Shown piece by piece: positions 44,100 through 55,943 of a DNA stretch of 64,000 nt. The notes below the pieces were generated by a model. The model was not told where the DNA came from. It made no database searches and was given only the letters and a program-made list of their open reading frames with translations. Source of the stretch: Isoetes taiwanensis (lineage: Eukaryota > Streptophyta > Lycopodiopsida > Isoetales > Isoetaceae); NCBI GenBank assembly GCA_021234155.1, contig JAJEKV010000002.1, positions 36,495,107 through 36,559,106 of the forward strand, read 5' to 3'. Position numbers and translations under genes: made by a program. Positions within the stretch are counted from its first letter, which is position 1. Every line of letters starts with the position of its first letter.

Positions 44100-44760
44100 G
44101 TAGAACATGCAGGATTTGAACCTGCACTTTTTTTTTTTGCCTTGTGTCCAGCGCCTGCACGATAGAAGAATGCTGACCATCACGACTATAGGATGCCCTT
44201 TTTTTTTTGACAATCATGTCATGCAACAATAGCCAGTGGGTTTTGAACCTGGACAGGGGAACACCCATATCCATTGGTCTAACCACCAGGCTATGATCGC
44301 CATGACATAGATCATCCATGCCACCCAATAATGGTCAGTGGGATTTGAGCTTGGACAGGGGACACCCATATCCAACAGCCTAACCACTAGACTACTACTG
44401 CGATAAGCACTTTTCATAGATCAATCACGCCACCCATTGATAGCAAGTGGGGTTTGAGCCTGGGCGGGGAATACCCGTAACCAGTAGCCTAACCACTATA
44501 CTGCCAATGCGATAAGCATTTCTGCCATGTAAGCAAAGGGAATCCCATAGTAACTATGTAGCACGTCGTCTATTGAACAGGCTATATATATGTATAGGTA
44601 TGCACATGTACTTTATTGTTTTGAGATGGATATCTCATTTCATCTCTTTTTTTTTTTTCCTTTTTTTTAACCACCCGATGATAGTCAGTGGGTTTTGATC
44701 CTGGCTAGGGGCCACCTATAACCAAAGGATTTACCACTAGGCCATCACCGCGATGGATGG
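44100..44760 (-). repeat. Array of tRNA-derived (SINE-like) units
   Basis: Five minus-strand units carry RNA polymerase III-type boxes. B-box-like GGTTCAAA/TCC-type sequences are at 44112-44122, 44238-44250, 44341-44350, 44451-44460 and 44691-44700. Matching A-box-like TAGCCTGGTGGTTAG segments (for example 44279-44293) precede them. Units are about 100 bp. They share CACTGGC/TCCAGG.. stems but no intact cloverleaf is evident, so these are repeats rather than working tRNA genes. The leftmost unit is different, with a T/A-run insertion. Confidence 0.55.
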
Positions 44761-44795
44761 TTTTTAGTTGTTCACTTTTATCAAACTTGGTCGAG

Positions 44796-45061
44796 GGAAA
44801 TCCCGTTATAATCAAACAGCACGTCATGCATCACACAGGCGGGTAATAGTACCCGTTAAAGTATAGGAAAAATACCTTATTTGAGTCCAGTTGACGTATG
44901 ACGTACTTGCTTAACCTACAACTGAAAAGGGAAATCCCGTTATAATCAAACAACACGTCATCTATCACACGGGCAGACAATAGTACCTGTTAAAGTATAG
45001 GGGAAGTACCTTATTTGAAGTCCAGTTGACTTATAACGTACTTGCTTAATTTGCAACTAAA
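44796..45061. repeat. ~133-bp tandem duplication beside Helitron E
   Basis: GGGAAATCCCGTTATAATCA.. through ..CTTGCTTAA occurs at about 44796-44925 and again at 44928-45061, with scattered differences. A weaker third start is near 44538. These lie just downstream of the Helitron E helicase stop and are probably part of its 3' region. Confidence 0.65.
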
Positions 45062-45280
45062 ATGCAAGGAAACATGTTTGTGATACCGGCCGAGAGAAGG
45101 GGGGGGGGGGGTCCGCCTTACTTGAACTCCAGTTCTCTATCACTTTCCTGTGGAAGGGTATTGAGGGAGTTATATGCAACTACCACTTACTGCAGTGGTG
45201 GAAATTCCTTCAAATTTGTTAGCAAGGTAACACGCATCAATGATAGATGTATGATATGCTAGAGGAAATGTACCTTTTTG

Positions 45281-46594
45281 TTAGAGTAGCTCCTTGTAGA
45301 TGACGTTCACAGTACTTCTGGTTATGTTCTTTGGGGAGAGGAGTATTAGCAGGTCTTGTCTGTTTCGTACACGCGTAAAGGCCGTATATAACTGGCCATG
45401 TGCAAAGACATTTGTGCGCAGATCAATGACCACTCGATCCAATGTTAAACCCTGACAGCTATTAAACGTGGTTGAATACGATAGTCGGAGTGGTAATTGT
45501 CGTCGATGAATAGTCCATGGGCGGTTTTCTGGTTGATAGAAGAAATCTGTTCTGGAAATCGGGTACATGTTCCCTTCTGGATCACCTAAAACCCTCACCA
45601 TTACAAACTTCTCATGCATCGATTCAATCACAACTCTAGCATTCTTCACAAGTCCCTTCTCCATGTCTAATCGTTTCATCACATGACATATCGCCCCCAC
45701 CTTAAGTGTGAGTTCATGATTGGGAATCCCAGAGTGTGTGAAATTATTCAAGAAATCCGATGTTGCGTAGGGATGGTCATGAATAAGTTGGTCTTGTTCG
45801 GTTATATGATCATGGCTGTAATACAACTTATCCTGGTTAGGAACCCTGCTTAAGACCCGACCATTGAAATCGTCAACGTGCCTGTTAATTGGAGCGAGGG
45901 AAACTCGTTTGTCACATTCGACTGGATCGTGGAGGATATTTGTTGGATAGAGGAATTCAACTGTATCTGCAATGTTTGTAGTTATGTTGAATAAATCCAA
46001 CGATACCGTAGTTTGTTCCCAGTTCTCCCCGATATTGTCAACAAAATGCATGAGCTCTGGATCTCCTGCATTTCGTATTGGTTGATGCAACCTCAACACG
46101 CGAAAGACTTTCCATAACGACGATGATTTTATAGATGCACTGAATGCTGCAATTCTTCCCCCACCCTTTACTACAGGTGCGACTTGCCTAAAATCACCAG
46201 CAGCTATGAAATGTTTTCCACCAAAAGGAAGATTGTTTCCACACAGTCGTTGCAACACATGATTTACGCTTTCTATTACGGCCTTATTGGCCATTGGAAA
46301 CTCATCCCAGATAATGACCTTAGCCGCAGCGATGAGTTGTGCTGCTCCTGAATCGGGGTCCAACATCGAATGAAGCCCAGCATTATTTTCAATTACAGGG
46401 ATCTGAAATAGGGAATGCGCCGTTCGCCCGCCTGCATATAGTCGGGCTGCCAGTGCCGTTGTACCACATGGAAGGACTATGCCTCTGTTGCTGCGTATGA
46501 GAAAGCATATGCATTTCAAAACAAATGTTTTCCCTGTGCCAGCTTTTCCATCTACAAATATAGGGTCATTGCTTAGAGGAGATTCCAACCATTG
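45281..46594 (-). CDS. Helitron E helicase (PIF1-type), C-terminal part
   Basis: An open frame of 435 codons carries Walker A VDGKAGTGKT, Walker B IIWDEFPMAN, GDFRQVAPVV, and the C-terminal FNSCQGLTLDRVVIDL .. YTAFTRVRNRQDLL motifs of superfamily 1B helicases. It ends VIYKELL, TAA. The frame continues on the far side of the 10.1-kb transposon: removing 46595-56721 plus one CCATTG gives uninterrupted codons across the junction. Unwinding of the displaced strand during rolling-circle transposition is its expected role. Confidence 0.9.
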   Translation of the reverse strand, partial: QWLESPLSNDPIFVDGKAGTGKTFVLKCICFLIRSNRGIVLPCGTTALAARLYAGGRTAHSLFQIPVIENNAGLHSMLDPDSGAAQLIAAAKVIIWDEFPMANKAVIESVNHVLQRLCGNNLPFGGKHFIAAGDFRQVAPVVKGGGRIAAFSASIKSSSLWKVFRVLRLHQPIRNAGDPELMHFVDNIGENWEQTTVSLDLFNITTNIADTVEFLYPTNILHDPVECDKRVSLAPINRHVDDFNGRVLSRVPNQDKLYYSHDHITEQDQLIHDHPYATSDFLNNFTHSGIPNHELTLKVGAICHVMKRLDMEKGLVKNARVVIESMHEKFVMVRVLGDPEGNMYPISRTDFFYQPENRPWTIHRRQLPLRLSYSTTFNSCQGLTLDRVVIDLRTNVFAHGQLYTAFTRVRNRQDLLILLSPKNITRSTVNVIYKELL

Positions 46595-46699
46595 GGTTAA
46601 AGCATGGTATAGTGGCTCAATATGTTAGTTTTGCAACATCAAATAATAGATCCAAAATAGTGGGAATTTTAGTCCAAAAATAGCTCCAAGAACTTCGAC

Positions 46700-49600
46700 C
46701 AACTCGAATGGCGAGAATGACGGAATTTTGGGGGGAACTCGTTTGAAGCACCCAAGAGCTTAGCCTTTACCGCATCTCCAGAACCAGATGTTCACACACA
46801 GACGCCTCCATCAAGAACACGATTTGGGGGCTTGCAATTGTGGCGTCAATTAAACAGTTACAACAGGATTTCGAATTTTTCAAGGTCGAATTTGCACTGC
46901 ATGTATTGACAGGGTGACAGGGAAGCTACCATTTGAAGATTCGAAGTTATTGAGTAAGATTGGTTATGCACATAGACTATTACAATTTTTTCTTTAGCCT
47001 TGGCATTCGATTTGCTTCACCCCTTTATTCTAGCTTTGGTGGAACCTTTTAAATCCACTCTTTGGAGTCGGATTTGTGAAGACCTGAGAGAATTTTTTGG
47101 TTCCCAGATAAGATAAATTTTAGATATGAGCAGCAAAGCCATCTAACTGTGGCCAAGAATTTCATATTAAAACTTTTCAAAGGTTGAGCAATATGAAAAA
47201 AGTGGCTGCCATTTAGAATACATTTGTTTTGTTCTGAAATTCTTATTAAAGAAAGCATTGTTGATTCTGACATTATTAAAGTCTCAACGCATGTATATGT
47301 AAATGGTCGTGTGTTTCTTGTTATTTGCTTTAGCGGTGCTTTTGCTTTTATTGAAGCTAACGGTGTAAGTGCACATTTGCGTGGAAGTTTTGCACATTTG
47401 TAAGTCCGCAAAGCTTGCATTTGTATCATTTTTGGTCAGGCCCTAATATTAGTCAATGACTTGCTACATATCAAAGAAAGATAATGATCACGACATAAAA
47501 GAGTTTAGAACACTCATTTTCCCAAAGAAGTCTTTCTTTTTATTATTATAGTCGGTTTGTGGTTTGTAATTGTGCTTTTCATTTTTATTTTCGGGTTCAT
47601 GGAAGAAGATAAGCGAGCGTGACCGACAAAGAGAGGGGATCACCTATAAGGATTTGTATAAATCTGAGGAGAAGGTCGATGACATTGAGAGATCACGGAA
47701 GATGTGGGGTGAGAAAGTGAAGGGTAGAGCTTGTTACTGTATACAAGCTTCTACAAGAGAAAAGAAAGAAGGAGTTCATGGATCTATACAAGAAAATATT
47801 CAACAGAGATAAAGTTTTAGGCGGGCAGGTTCCAGGTGCTTTAGCGATGGCTTTTGTGTTACATTGCAATGGGCAGACGATAGATTGGCTTAGCTTTTAT
47901 GAGCATGCATCTTCAGCCTCAAGAACTAAAAGAATGAGTCATAGTGCTGAAGATGTCGTTACAATTGATGAAGAGGAGGAGAATGACGTACCTAAAGTCA
48001 TATCGTCTCCAAGAGCACCCAGCTCCTATGTAACATCTAACACTAAGCGAGAGCAACTTCCAAAGACAATCCACAAGGTAATTTAGATGTATCTTTCTTG
48101 TTTGATGAGTGTATAGATAAGTTGGCAGTTTGCCATAGTTCATAGTTTGTGTCTGTGTCGTTTGCATACGTTTAAATTTCTGTTGTTTATTTTGAGCTCG
48201 TGTTCATGTTAGTTACATTTGACATTTGAGTGGCAGTGTTAGTTTTAGTTAGTGAAGTCTTATTTTTAGTTAGTGTTAGAAGTTGTTTATATGCAGTAAT
48301 AGTTGCAGTGGCAGTTAGAACTGGTGGAGTTCTAGTTTGGTGTTCAATTTGCAACTTTGGCGATTCTGATTCGAGTTGAAACTACTTTGAGTTACTGATT
48401 CGAATGTCGATTCTGCAGTGTAGTGTCACCGCGATTCGAGTTGCAACTCTTGTTAGAGTTATAGCTCGAATGTCGATTCTTGCGATGTAGTTCTGATTCG
48501 AATGTTTTTGTTGGTAGTAGTTGCAGGTTGGTGGTAGTTTCAGGTTTGTTTTAGTTTCAGTTAGCTATTAGTTGCGGTTTCAACTCAAACAATGCTCATT
48601 TGTTGTTGCGGTTTGTATATACAATTTTGTCTAATTAGATGCATGTTACAAAGAATGTCAACGGGTTTGAAAGAATGGATTTCGGGGATAGAAGATAAGA
48701 TTAGCAGATTGGCATTGGAAAGCCGTCCAATGAATGACGATGCAATGACTTAACCGACAAAATCAAAGGCCTTGGCGATAAACAAAGCACACTTGGAGGG
48801 TGACATTGGCGGATATGAAGCATTAATTGCAACCTTACCCACTATAGCAAGGGTTGGCATTGAGGTCGTCATTGACCCTCTGAAAAAAGAACTTGGCGAG
48901 ATTACACCATGTCATAAAGGATGCAAGTAGCGACACATTACTTTCAGAAATTTCTAGGGATGGCACATTGGATGAGCTGAAAAAGTTAAAATCTTGTCTT
49001 AAAAAGAATGTTACTTGCTAGACAAACTATGAGTCGATCATTTGATTTGGATCCTTCACGCCACGAGGGAGCAATAGTTATGAGTATCTGAAGGATAGTA
49101 TTGAATTGAACGAAGCGTGCCCATTTTGTCACGGATCATTGAAAACAGATGGCATGCTTCTACCTACCATTGTTGCAATGCATGCATGCGTATCATCTCC
49201 CTTGTTGTCTTGTGCATTTCGTAGTTGAACATTATCACTCTTTTGCCTCATTTTCTTTTAACTATTTAACCATGTATGTCTCTTGTGTAGTGTATCGGAA
49301 GAATGTTTGCGAGATCCATTGTGAGCACAAGATATCAATGACATGGATATCTCTACTTGGTCCGAATCGGACGAAAAAGAGTGCAAATGAACACAATGAT
49401 AGAGTCTTGTGATGGTTGGTTGTACATTTATGATAAGTTTGAAATGATCATACCTTATATTGAGGAATGTTTATGCATGTGGAGCAGATAGGAATGGAGG
49501 ATTTGCAATGGCTGCCTTTACTCCAACATCCATGTCCTCTGCCAAGGAAAACAAAAGTTCTTTGCCAAGACGTTTGAGTGCTGATTTGACCGTTGAAGAA

Positions 49601-50110
49601 GAACACAAAAAAGATCGCGTTAGTCATTACTGAAAATAATGTCAAAGAAGGTAATGTAATCTTTGTATGAGTTGAGGTTATATGCATGTTTAAAATGACA
49701 TGCGTTTATGACAGTAGGTGCAGGTTATGAAATTGTTACTGCAGGTTTTGATTCGAACACCAAGGTTAAAGAAGTTTTAGCTGATATTAAGAGTGAAGCA
49801 TGTTTTGAAGTTGAGAATGACATTTATCTTGAAGAGACAGAAGATTTGGCCACAATGTCACTTCCACCAGGTAGCTTATAGAAAAATGGAAAGGTCAATA
49901 AGTGAGTTCTTAGTCCTTACAATATTTAAAGCGTTTGCAGATAAAGAACATATGCCGGAGAGGCCATATCATGGACAAGAACTAAGTGATACTGCATCAT
50001 CACCTAGTATGAAAAGCAAAGTTGATCACAGTCCATGTAAGGAGAAAAGAGGGACTAACCAGGCCTTAAGCAGTCAATTTGAGAAGAAGAATGTTGAGTA
50101 CCACTCGTGA
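46700..50110 (+). pseudogene. 5' exons of the plus-strand gene in the TIR transposon (RING-like)
   Basis: Open, exon-like plus-strand segments follow one another. 47590-47810 is charged coiled coil. 47760-48077 is EKRKKEFMDLYKKIF .. DVVTIDEEEEND, a SUMO-interaction-like motif, donor at 48078. 48642-48930 is LKEWISGIEDKISRLALESR .. GGYEALIATLPTIARVGIEV, with one stop. 49000-49215 has EACPFCHG and then, one frame over, CMHAYHLPCC, which together look like a RING-type C..C-C-H..H..C cluster. 49750-50110 is polar. Frame changes between parts are either introns or damage. I do not recognise the family. It leads into the phosphatase-like exon at 50261. Confidence 0.4.
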
Positions 50111-50260
50111 AAAGAATTATGCGTTGAAGGAGCGAGTATAGGCAGCCCGAAACAAATAAGTCAATCCTTGAGATCAGAGGAATCATATTCACCTGGTAAC
50201 TTAGAAATTCCATCTCTTAACTTCCACTTAGTACGTGTTTTTAACATTTAAATTCTACAG

Positions 50261-51003
50261 GAAGTACAAGAGAGCAGATGGCTACTATAAAGAAAAGTAA
50301 ACGTGGCGGTGACATACATAGCAGTCCCTCTATGTTGCGAATCAATAAGCGGCTTAAACTGCCTATGAAGCTTTTAATTTTTGAGCTTGAAGGAGTTTTG
50401 TGCAAGCTGTTTGAGAAAGGGGAACTATTGCCCAGCAGCCTTCAAGATGATGCAGAGGCAAAGCATCTCAATCTCTCAAAGATATTGGTTTTGCGTCCAA
50501 GAGCATTCGAGTTTTTGGAATGGTGCGTGGAGCACTTCAGGGTTGCTATCTGGACAACATTGACGAGTGTGGCTGCAAATTTAATCCTGAAGCATACCTT
50601 TTCAAGGAGTCTTAGAGACAAGTTGCTATTTACTTGGCACTCAGATGTGTGCACAAACACATCATTTAAAGTGAGCAAAAAGCCTATTCTGCTGAAAGAT
50701 CTCAACAAGGTCTACCACGACTCTAGATACAAGGGAACATGGGCTGAACACAACACAGTTTTGATTGATGACATGTTATACCGCGGCTACAAGAATACTG
50801 CGGGCACAGTAGTGACCCCAAACAGTTATCAGCCATCTCGCCGTGAAGGTAATTTTCTCTTGGAGCATTTGAAACCTTTCCTTGCGGGGCTGTTGGAAGT
50901 TGAGAATGTGAAAGACTACGTGCTTGAGAAGAAACTATCCAATCTGTTGGATAAAGAATCTAAGCAAGCAATGGATATCCTGAAAAAGTTTAAGTACTCT
51001 TGA
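50261..51003 (+). CDS. FCP1-type (NIF/HAD) phosphatase-like domain in the TIR transposon
   Basis: The exon starts after acceptor TTCTACAG (50260) and is open to TGA after KKFKYS. Residues after MATIKKSKRG.. form an FCP1 homology domain: MKLLIFELEGVL (motif I), FRVAIWTTLTSVAANLIL (motif II), KKPILLKDLNKVY (motif III lysine), HNTVLIDDMLYRGYKN (motif IV DD), then NSYQPSRREGNFLLEHLKPF. In active members motif I is DxDxT/V; here both aspartates are glutamate, so catalysis is doubtful. Working enzymes dephosphorylate RNA polymerase II tails or related proteins. Its place in a transposon suggests capture from the host. Confidence 0.75.
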
Positions 51004-51220
51004 TGTACCTGATGCCAGATTTGCATTTAACATTTTGGATAATGAAGTTTGATTATGGTTGGTGATTGATCAAAGATCATGTTGTTGCCATCTTGATAAT
51101 GTAAATTGATGTACTTTTTGAACTGCATTTGTTTTTGATGTTCAACATTGTCTCTGCTCTGATTTGGAAGTGCATCAGTTGTAACTAGTTTGGTTTTTGT
51201 ATTTCCTTTGACAGTATTAA

Positions 51221-51476
51221 GTAGGACTTGCAGAAAAAGATGATTCACATAGTAAATACATTAATAGATCTGGAGAAAAGAAATTACACAGGTTTACGGT
51301 CAAAAAATAAATTACACAAAGTTTACGTCAGATATTAAGGTCTTGTCCAAGTAGGACTTGCAGAAAAAGATGATTCACATAGTAAATACATTAATAGATC
51401 TGGAGAAAAGAAATTACACAGTTTCTGGTCAAAAGAAATTACACAAAGTTTCTGTCATATATTAAGGTCTTGTCCA
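51221..51476. repeat. 130-bp tandem repeat in the TIR transposon
   Basis: GTAGGACTTGCAGAAAAAGA.. begins at 51221 and again at 51351, with nearly identical units. It lies between the 3' ends of the two convergent genes, just after the FCP1-like stop codon. Confidence 0.85.
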
Positions 51477-51773
51477 AGGCTTGTCGAAGCCTTGAGTCCT
51501 ATACTTTTGTGTTAATCTGTTTGTTGTAGAAGAGGATTAGAGCCAGGAACTGAGGTCTTTTCCAAAGAGGTTATCCCATATCTCGTCCAAATAGCAAAAA
51601 ACTGTCTCTGTTAACAAACCTGCAAAAACCAAACAGATACTATTGCATCTCAAAGGAGGCAATACTGTCAATGTATGTCTCATCAGGAATGGTAGGAATC
51701 TTTGGATCATCAGAGTTTATGGCAGTATTGAACAGTTGGTTATAGGATTGAGTGAACAGATAGGTAGTGAATA

Positions 51774-51975
51774 AGTTCACAGTATTAACTAGCAATGAGA
51801 TTAGCTATAGTTTCACGAAAATTTTGCAAAAGGATAGCAATGAGATTAGCTATAGTTTCACGGAAATTTGGCAAAGTTCACAGTATTAACTAGCAATGAG
51901 ATTAGCTATAGTTTCACGAAAATTTTGCAAAAGGATAGTAATGAGATTAGCTATAGTTTCACGGAAATTTGGCAA
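51774..51975. repeat. ~101-bp tandem repeat with internal half-repeats
   Basis: GTTCACAGTATTAACTAGCA.. starts near 51774 and 51874. Each unit contains GAGATTAGCTATAGTTTCAC twice, so the motif occurs four times. Sited in the intergenic spacer between the convergent genes of the transposon. Confidence 0.85.
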
Positions 51976-52149
51976 AAGGAATGGCTGCTCATGGATTCCA
52001 GGGTGCCAGGGGTCCATGAACAACCAATCCAACCTAAATTTGTGCATAGGTCCAAGACAACTGTGCATCAAGAAGGCATCCAATGCCCCCACATTAACCC
52101 ATTTACTAGAAATAATTTTTTAATTGCTTATATGTGAAGCCCTTTCATT

Positions 52150-52790
52150 TGGGTTAGGTTTGTGGGATATACGCCAGCAATAACCATTGGTTTTTTTTTC
52201 TAGGGTTCACGGTTCACTTCCTTCCAGATCTGCCCTAAACCTGAAGTCGCCAGCAAGAGTGGTACATGTATGAAGTGATGGGTCCTTCCTATGCATGCGA
52301 ATTCTACTAGGAGCAGAAAAGATGCTTTTTATAAATATATTTGCCTAATTTGGTTGCATGGCCTTTTTGGGTTGGCCTTTTTTTATCTGTATCAGATGCT
52401 ATATTTAGAGCGGGACTTTATGTATGCAATCTGATTTGTTCCAATCTGTTTGTAATATAAGTGTTCATGTTTTGTATCAGGAAGTTTTGTCTTAGAGCCC
52501 TTCCAAATCAAAACAGTGATAATACAAATACACATCCAATCTGATATTTCCAAACCAGAGCAGGGATATTTGTTTTATTCAAGAAAAAGAATAATTACAA
52601 TAGAAGTCCAAAATTTGACTTCAAAATTAATCGTTTGTTGATGATGCAAAGAAAAACATCAACAACATAATAACAGCATACATCATAGCTGCACACAATA
52701 TAAATCAGACCCTTCGATCTGTTTGTTTCACTTAAAGCTTCAAGTACAGGAACTGCAACACTAACTACATTCCAACTGTAAACTGAATAT
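52150..52790. other. 3' spacer between convergent genes of the TIR transposon
   Basis: No coding signal. AT-rich, with no further repeat that I can see. Probably 3' UTR of the minus-strand gene; several AATAAA-like strings occur on both strands. Confidence 0.4.
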
Positions 52791-55700
52791 TTAATCCTCT
52801 TCGTCTGATAGCACATCAGGGAGATTGTCTAAAATCTTTTCACTGTCAGCTTCACAAAGTTTGTAAACAACCTGGTTTCCTTTCAGCCTATGTTTTGCTT
52901 GTGCCATATCAAGTCTTATTGAGCAAACTTGGGTAGCATAAACAATGCCTTTTGGCTCGTTAGAACATAAAGTGTAACCTGTAAGCGATCTTGGGACTTT
53001 TTTGTAGTAAGTTCCCTCTAAAACTTCTTCCCCTTTATAAAACCAATTCCCATAGGCTTCAAAATCTGTCTGAACCACATATTTCTCTTTCGTACACAAT
53101 AATATCCAAAATAAAGTGTCCTCATCATTGTCCTTTGGAGCGGCGACAAATGGGTTATCTCCTTCCCTTACCAAATCACTCAACACACAGTTTTGCATCT
53201 CCGGAAAATAGAGCTCTTTCGGATCTGCGCCTTCATTCATTCATCAGCTATAGCCTTGCTTGGCTCAACAACTACTGAGCTCCCAATCATCTACATATTC
53301 CTTGTTCAGACACTTCTCCCATTGTGCATCAAGGCAATATGCACAAAAACAAGATAAACGCCTTATATGCAATTGCGTAGGAGATGCTAAGTTAAATGCA
53401 TGCACAGAATGAATGTTCCTCGTGTCCTCCACAGTCTCAGCACCCCATGCATTCTTTCTATCCACATTTTTCACTTCCCAAAACGACCTTCTTCTTGGTT
53501 TCTTGTTCACACTTGAAGATGGAGCAACAAAGTGAAATTCTCCCCGGCTATATTCACAATATCAGCGACACATTCTACTTTTTACGATGTGATCTCTTCA
53601 TCATCTCCCTTAGCCAATTGTTTCAACTCTGCAGCCTTCCCATCATGCTCCCTTTGCGTGATTGGAGCCGAAAAAATTCCACATCATTTCAATGAGTGTC
53701 TCATGAGAATACCTTCCTACAAAATAGAATGGCGGGCAGCTTTGAATTGGGATGCAGCTCCATCCGAAAATACCCAATGCTTTTTGGATGTATGCCCTCG
53801 TTCTTTCATGAATTCGTGATGCATCATAAATGCATGCTGGACCGAATAGTGTGTCATGTTTTGTATCATCAGATATATAGTAATGGGTGTCCTTGATGAC
53901 ATCACCTGATGAAGGCTCCAAATAGTATGTGATTTGTACAAGAATGGTGACCTGTTTGCTTGTCCAGTACGCAGATTGAACTTGATCCCCGCGAATCGAT
54001 TGTGAAGTTCTCTGCAAAGTCTACTACAGATACAATAACCCCAAAAAAGGAGGTTGTCTAACATATCCCTAAACTGCATCGCTTGCCATTTGTGCCTAAA
54101 GCTGTGCACTGGAAACTTTGCCAATCTGTCAATCAATGTGTGCATAAGATCTTTTGGTTTTGTTTTCCTCCACAGACGCTGGAGTACTTTCTTGGGTTTC
54201 CCCCACTTATCCTTACCTCCTTCCTCATAATCCCAAGCTCCCAACTCACAAATCCTTCTTCTGGACAACTCTAGAGGACACACAATTGTAGCCGAGACAC
54301 ACCACACTGCTCACAATCTCCATAAATGCAATCTTTCTTGTGGAATTCTTGATTTTCTTCTTTAGGACACAATATGGATTGCCAGAGCTGAGTGGTTGAC
54401 TTATACTTCTTAGTCTTGGCAGCACATAGTTGGCCTGTAGATTGGCATACCTCACATGCACAGGTGCAACATTCTACATGCATATTTCTAAGTGAATTTA
54501 AGCCATCCAAGAGCATCTGCAGTCTCACATGATGAATGCAACAACATGAATTGAACTGTTTCAATTTCATTACATACCATGGTTTTAGTTTTTCAAATGC
54601 TCTTTGGCCAATTGTAATTTGTGGGTGCTGCTCTTTGAATTTAATGAACATCTCTGACTGCAAAAAACATAATCAAGAAATATGTGAGTAACAAGTCAAA
54701 TAACAAGTACACATGAACATGTAACTCTACTCTAACTGCAACTATAAACTGCCACTGTAACTCACTATGACAACAAAAACACAAACTACAAACATACAAC
54801 CTGCAACTAATGGTCATAACTGCAACACCAACTGTAACTGCAACAAACATAATCACAAACTGCAACCACTGACATAACTCGAACACTTGCTGAAACACTA
54901 ACTGTAGTCTAACTATTTAACATGCTCTCTGCAACACAAACTGAAACTATGTAATGGAGCTCAAACACTAAGCGCAACATCAATGCGGACTAACAACCTA
55001 AGTTGAATCTCAACCACCAACTGCGCAGCAAAGCAGCTTCGAAATGTTTAAGTTGCATATTAAGAACTGTACTTCAAACCTTATTTGCAACACCAACTAC
55101 ATCTACATAAGCTGCAACAACAACTACATCTACAAATGATGCACATATCACCAAAAATCAACAAAAGATAATTTGCACTGAGTATCCTCCGGATAATGTG
55201 TAGCATGTCCCTCCTTCACATTTCTTTCCGGTCTTACGAACTTCACATCCTTTGCATTAGGGGAAACTCTTGTATTTGTGTCCCAAAAACTTTGAACCAG
55301 TTCAATGACATATTTGTCAATTGAATCAAACCTCCGTGACCTTCTAAAATATACCCATCCCTCCTTATTAAACTCCACTTCTTTATGTTTTTCCTTGGTC
55401 GCTGCAATACATCTAGGATGGACTCCCAAAACTTTTCCCAAACTTCTCTTGCTAATAGCTTGATTTAAAGTCTCCTTCCCAATAGACATGGCAAGTACAC
55501 TTCTTCTTGCAGCCATAGAATCTAAACTACTAGATCCTTTTATAGTCCGAATAGATTCTCGAATGTTCTCAATCACATGGCTTTTGACTTCTCAATCCTT
55601 CAAGTGATCAGCGGTGACATCCTTCATTTCTTTGTGCTTCAAGAAATCATTTAGCACTTCCCTTTTATCTTCCAAATCCATTTGACAAACTTGCCTTTTG

Positions 55701-55943
55701 AATGAGAACACTAGATTAGACACAATCTTTTGTTTACTCACTTGATTGGCATAAGCTTTGGACTCCAAAGATCAAAGCATTCTTCTCTTCTTTTTTTCTT
55801 TTCTTTGTTTCCTCTTCTTTAGAGTCTCCTGCTCTCTTGTCCTCTTCCTCTTTCCCATAAAGTTTCTTTGCTCCACTTCTTCCATCTTGATTGCTCGCAA
55901 ACGCCACCTTCGCACCTATAATAGTCACTGCTTACAAAATTAA
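52791..55943 (-). pseudogene. Transposase-like gene of the TIR transposon
   Basis: Minus-strand segments in order. 55928-55734: basic/acidic N terminus. 55733-55148: helical, with SMAARRSVLAMSIGKETLNQ and VFSFKRQV upstream. Exon from 54659 (acceptor TTTTTGCAG): MFIKFKEQHPQITIGQRAFEKL, then a Cys/His cluster C-x-C..C-x2-C..C..CEQCG. 54307-53540: DFAEN, a YISDDTKHDTLF stretch, FSDGAASQFKAARH, EMMWNFFGSNHAKG and, after a one-base shift, HDGKAAELKQ. 53510-53265: FWEVKNVDRKNAWGAETVE..LSCFCAYCLD. 53240-52791: acidic C terminus. The three acidic/His motifs look like an RNase H-fold transposase core. I have seen a similar arrangement in uncharacterised proteins of cnidarians and fish. Four or more frame breaks are present, some possibly introns. 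Confidence 0.55.
54700..55140 (-). other. Intron-like stretch with repeated GTTGCAGTT motifs
   Basis: Read on the minus strand, GTTGCAGTT, GTTACAGTT, AGTTGCAGGTTG and variants recur many times between two coding segments. A similar stretch in the mirror position and mirror orientation is at 48230-48600, also about 1.6-2.0 kb from its transposon end. It may be an intron; it may also contain protein-binding sites. Confidence 0.4.

Noticed and set aside
50442-50708. 88-codon minus ORF over the FCP1-like exon
   Set aside because: Antisense shadow of the plus-strand domain, which has all family motifs in order.
51221-51975. Tandem repeats as a CRISPR-like array
   Set aside because: Only two long units each, no spacers between repeats, eukaryotic context.
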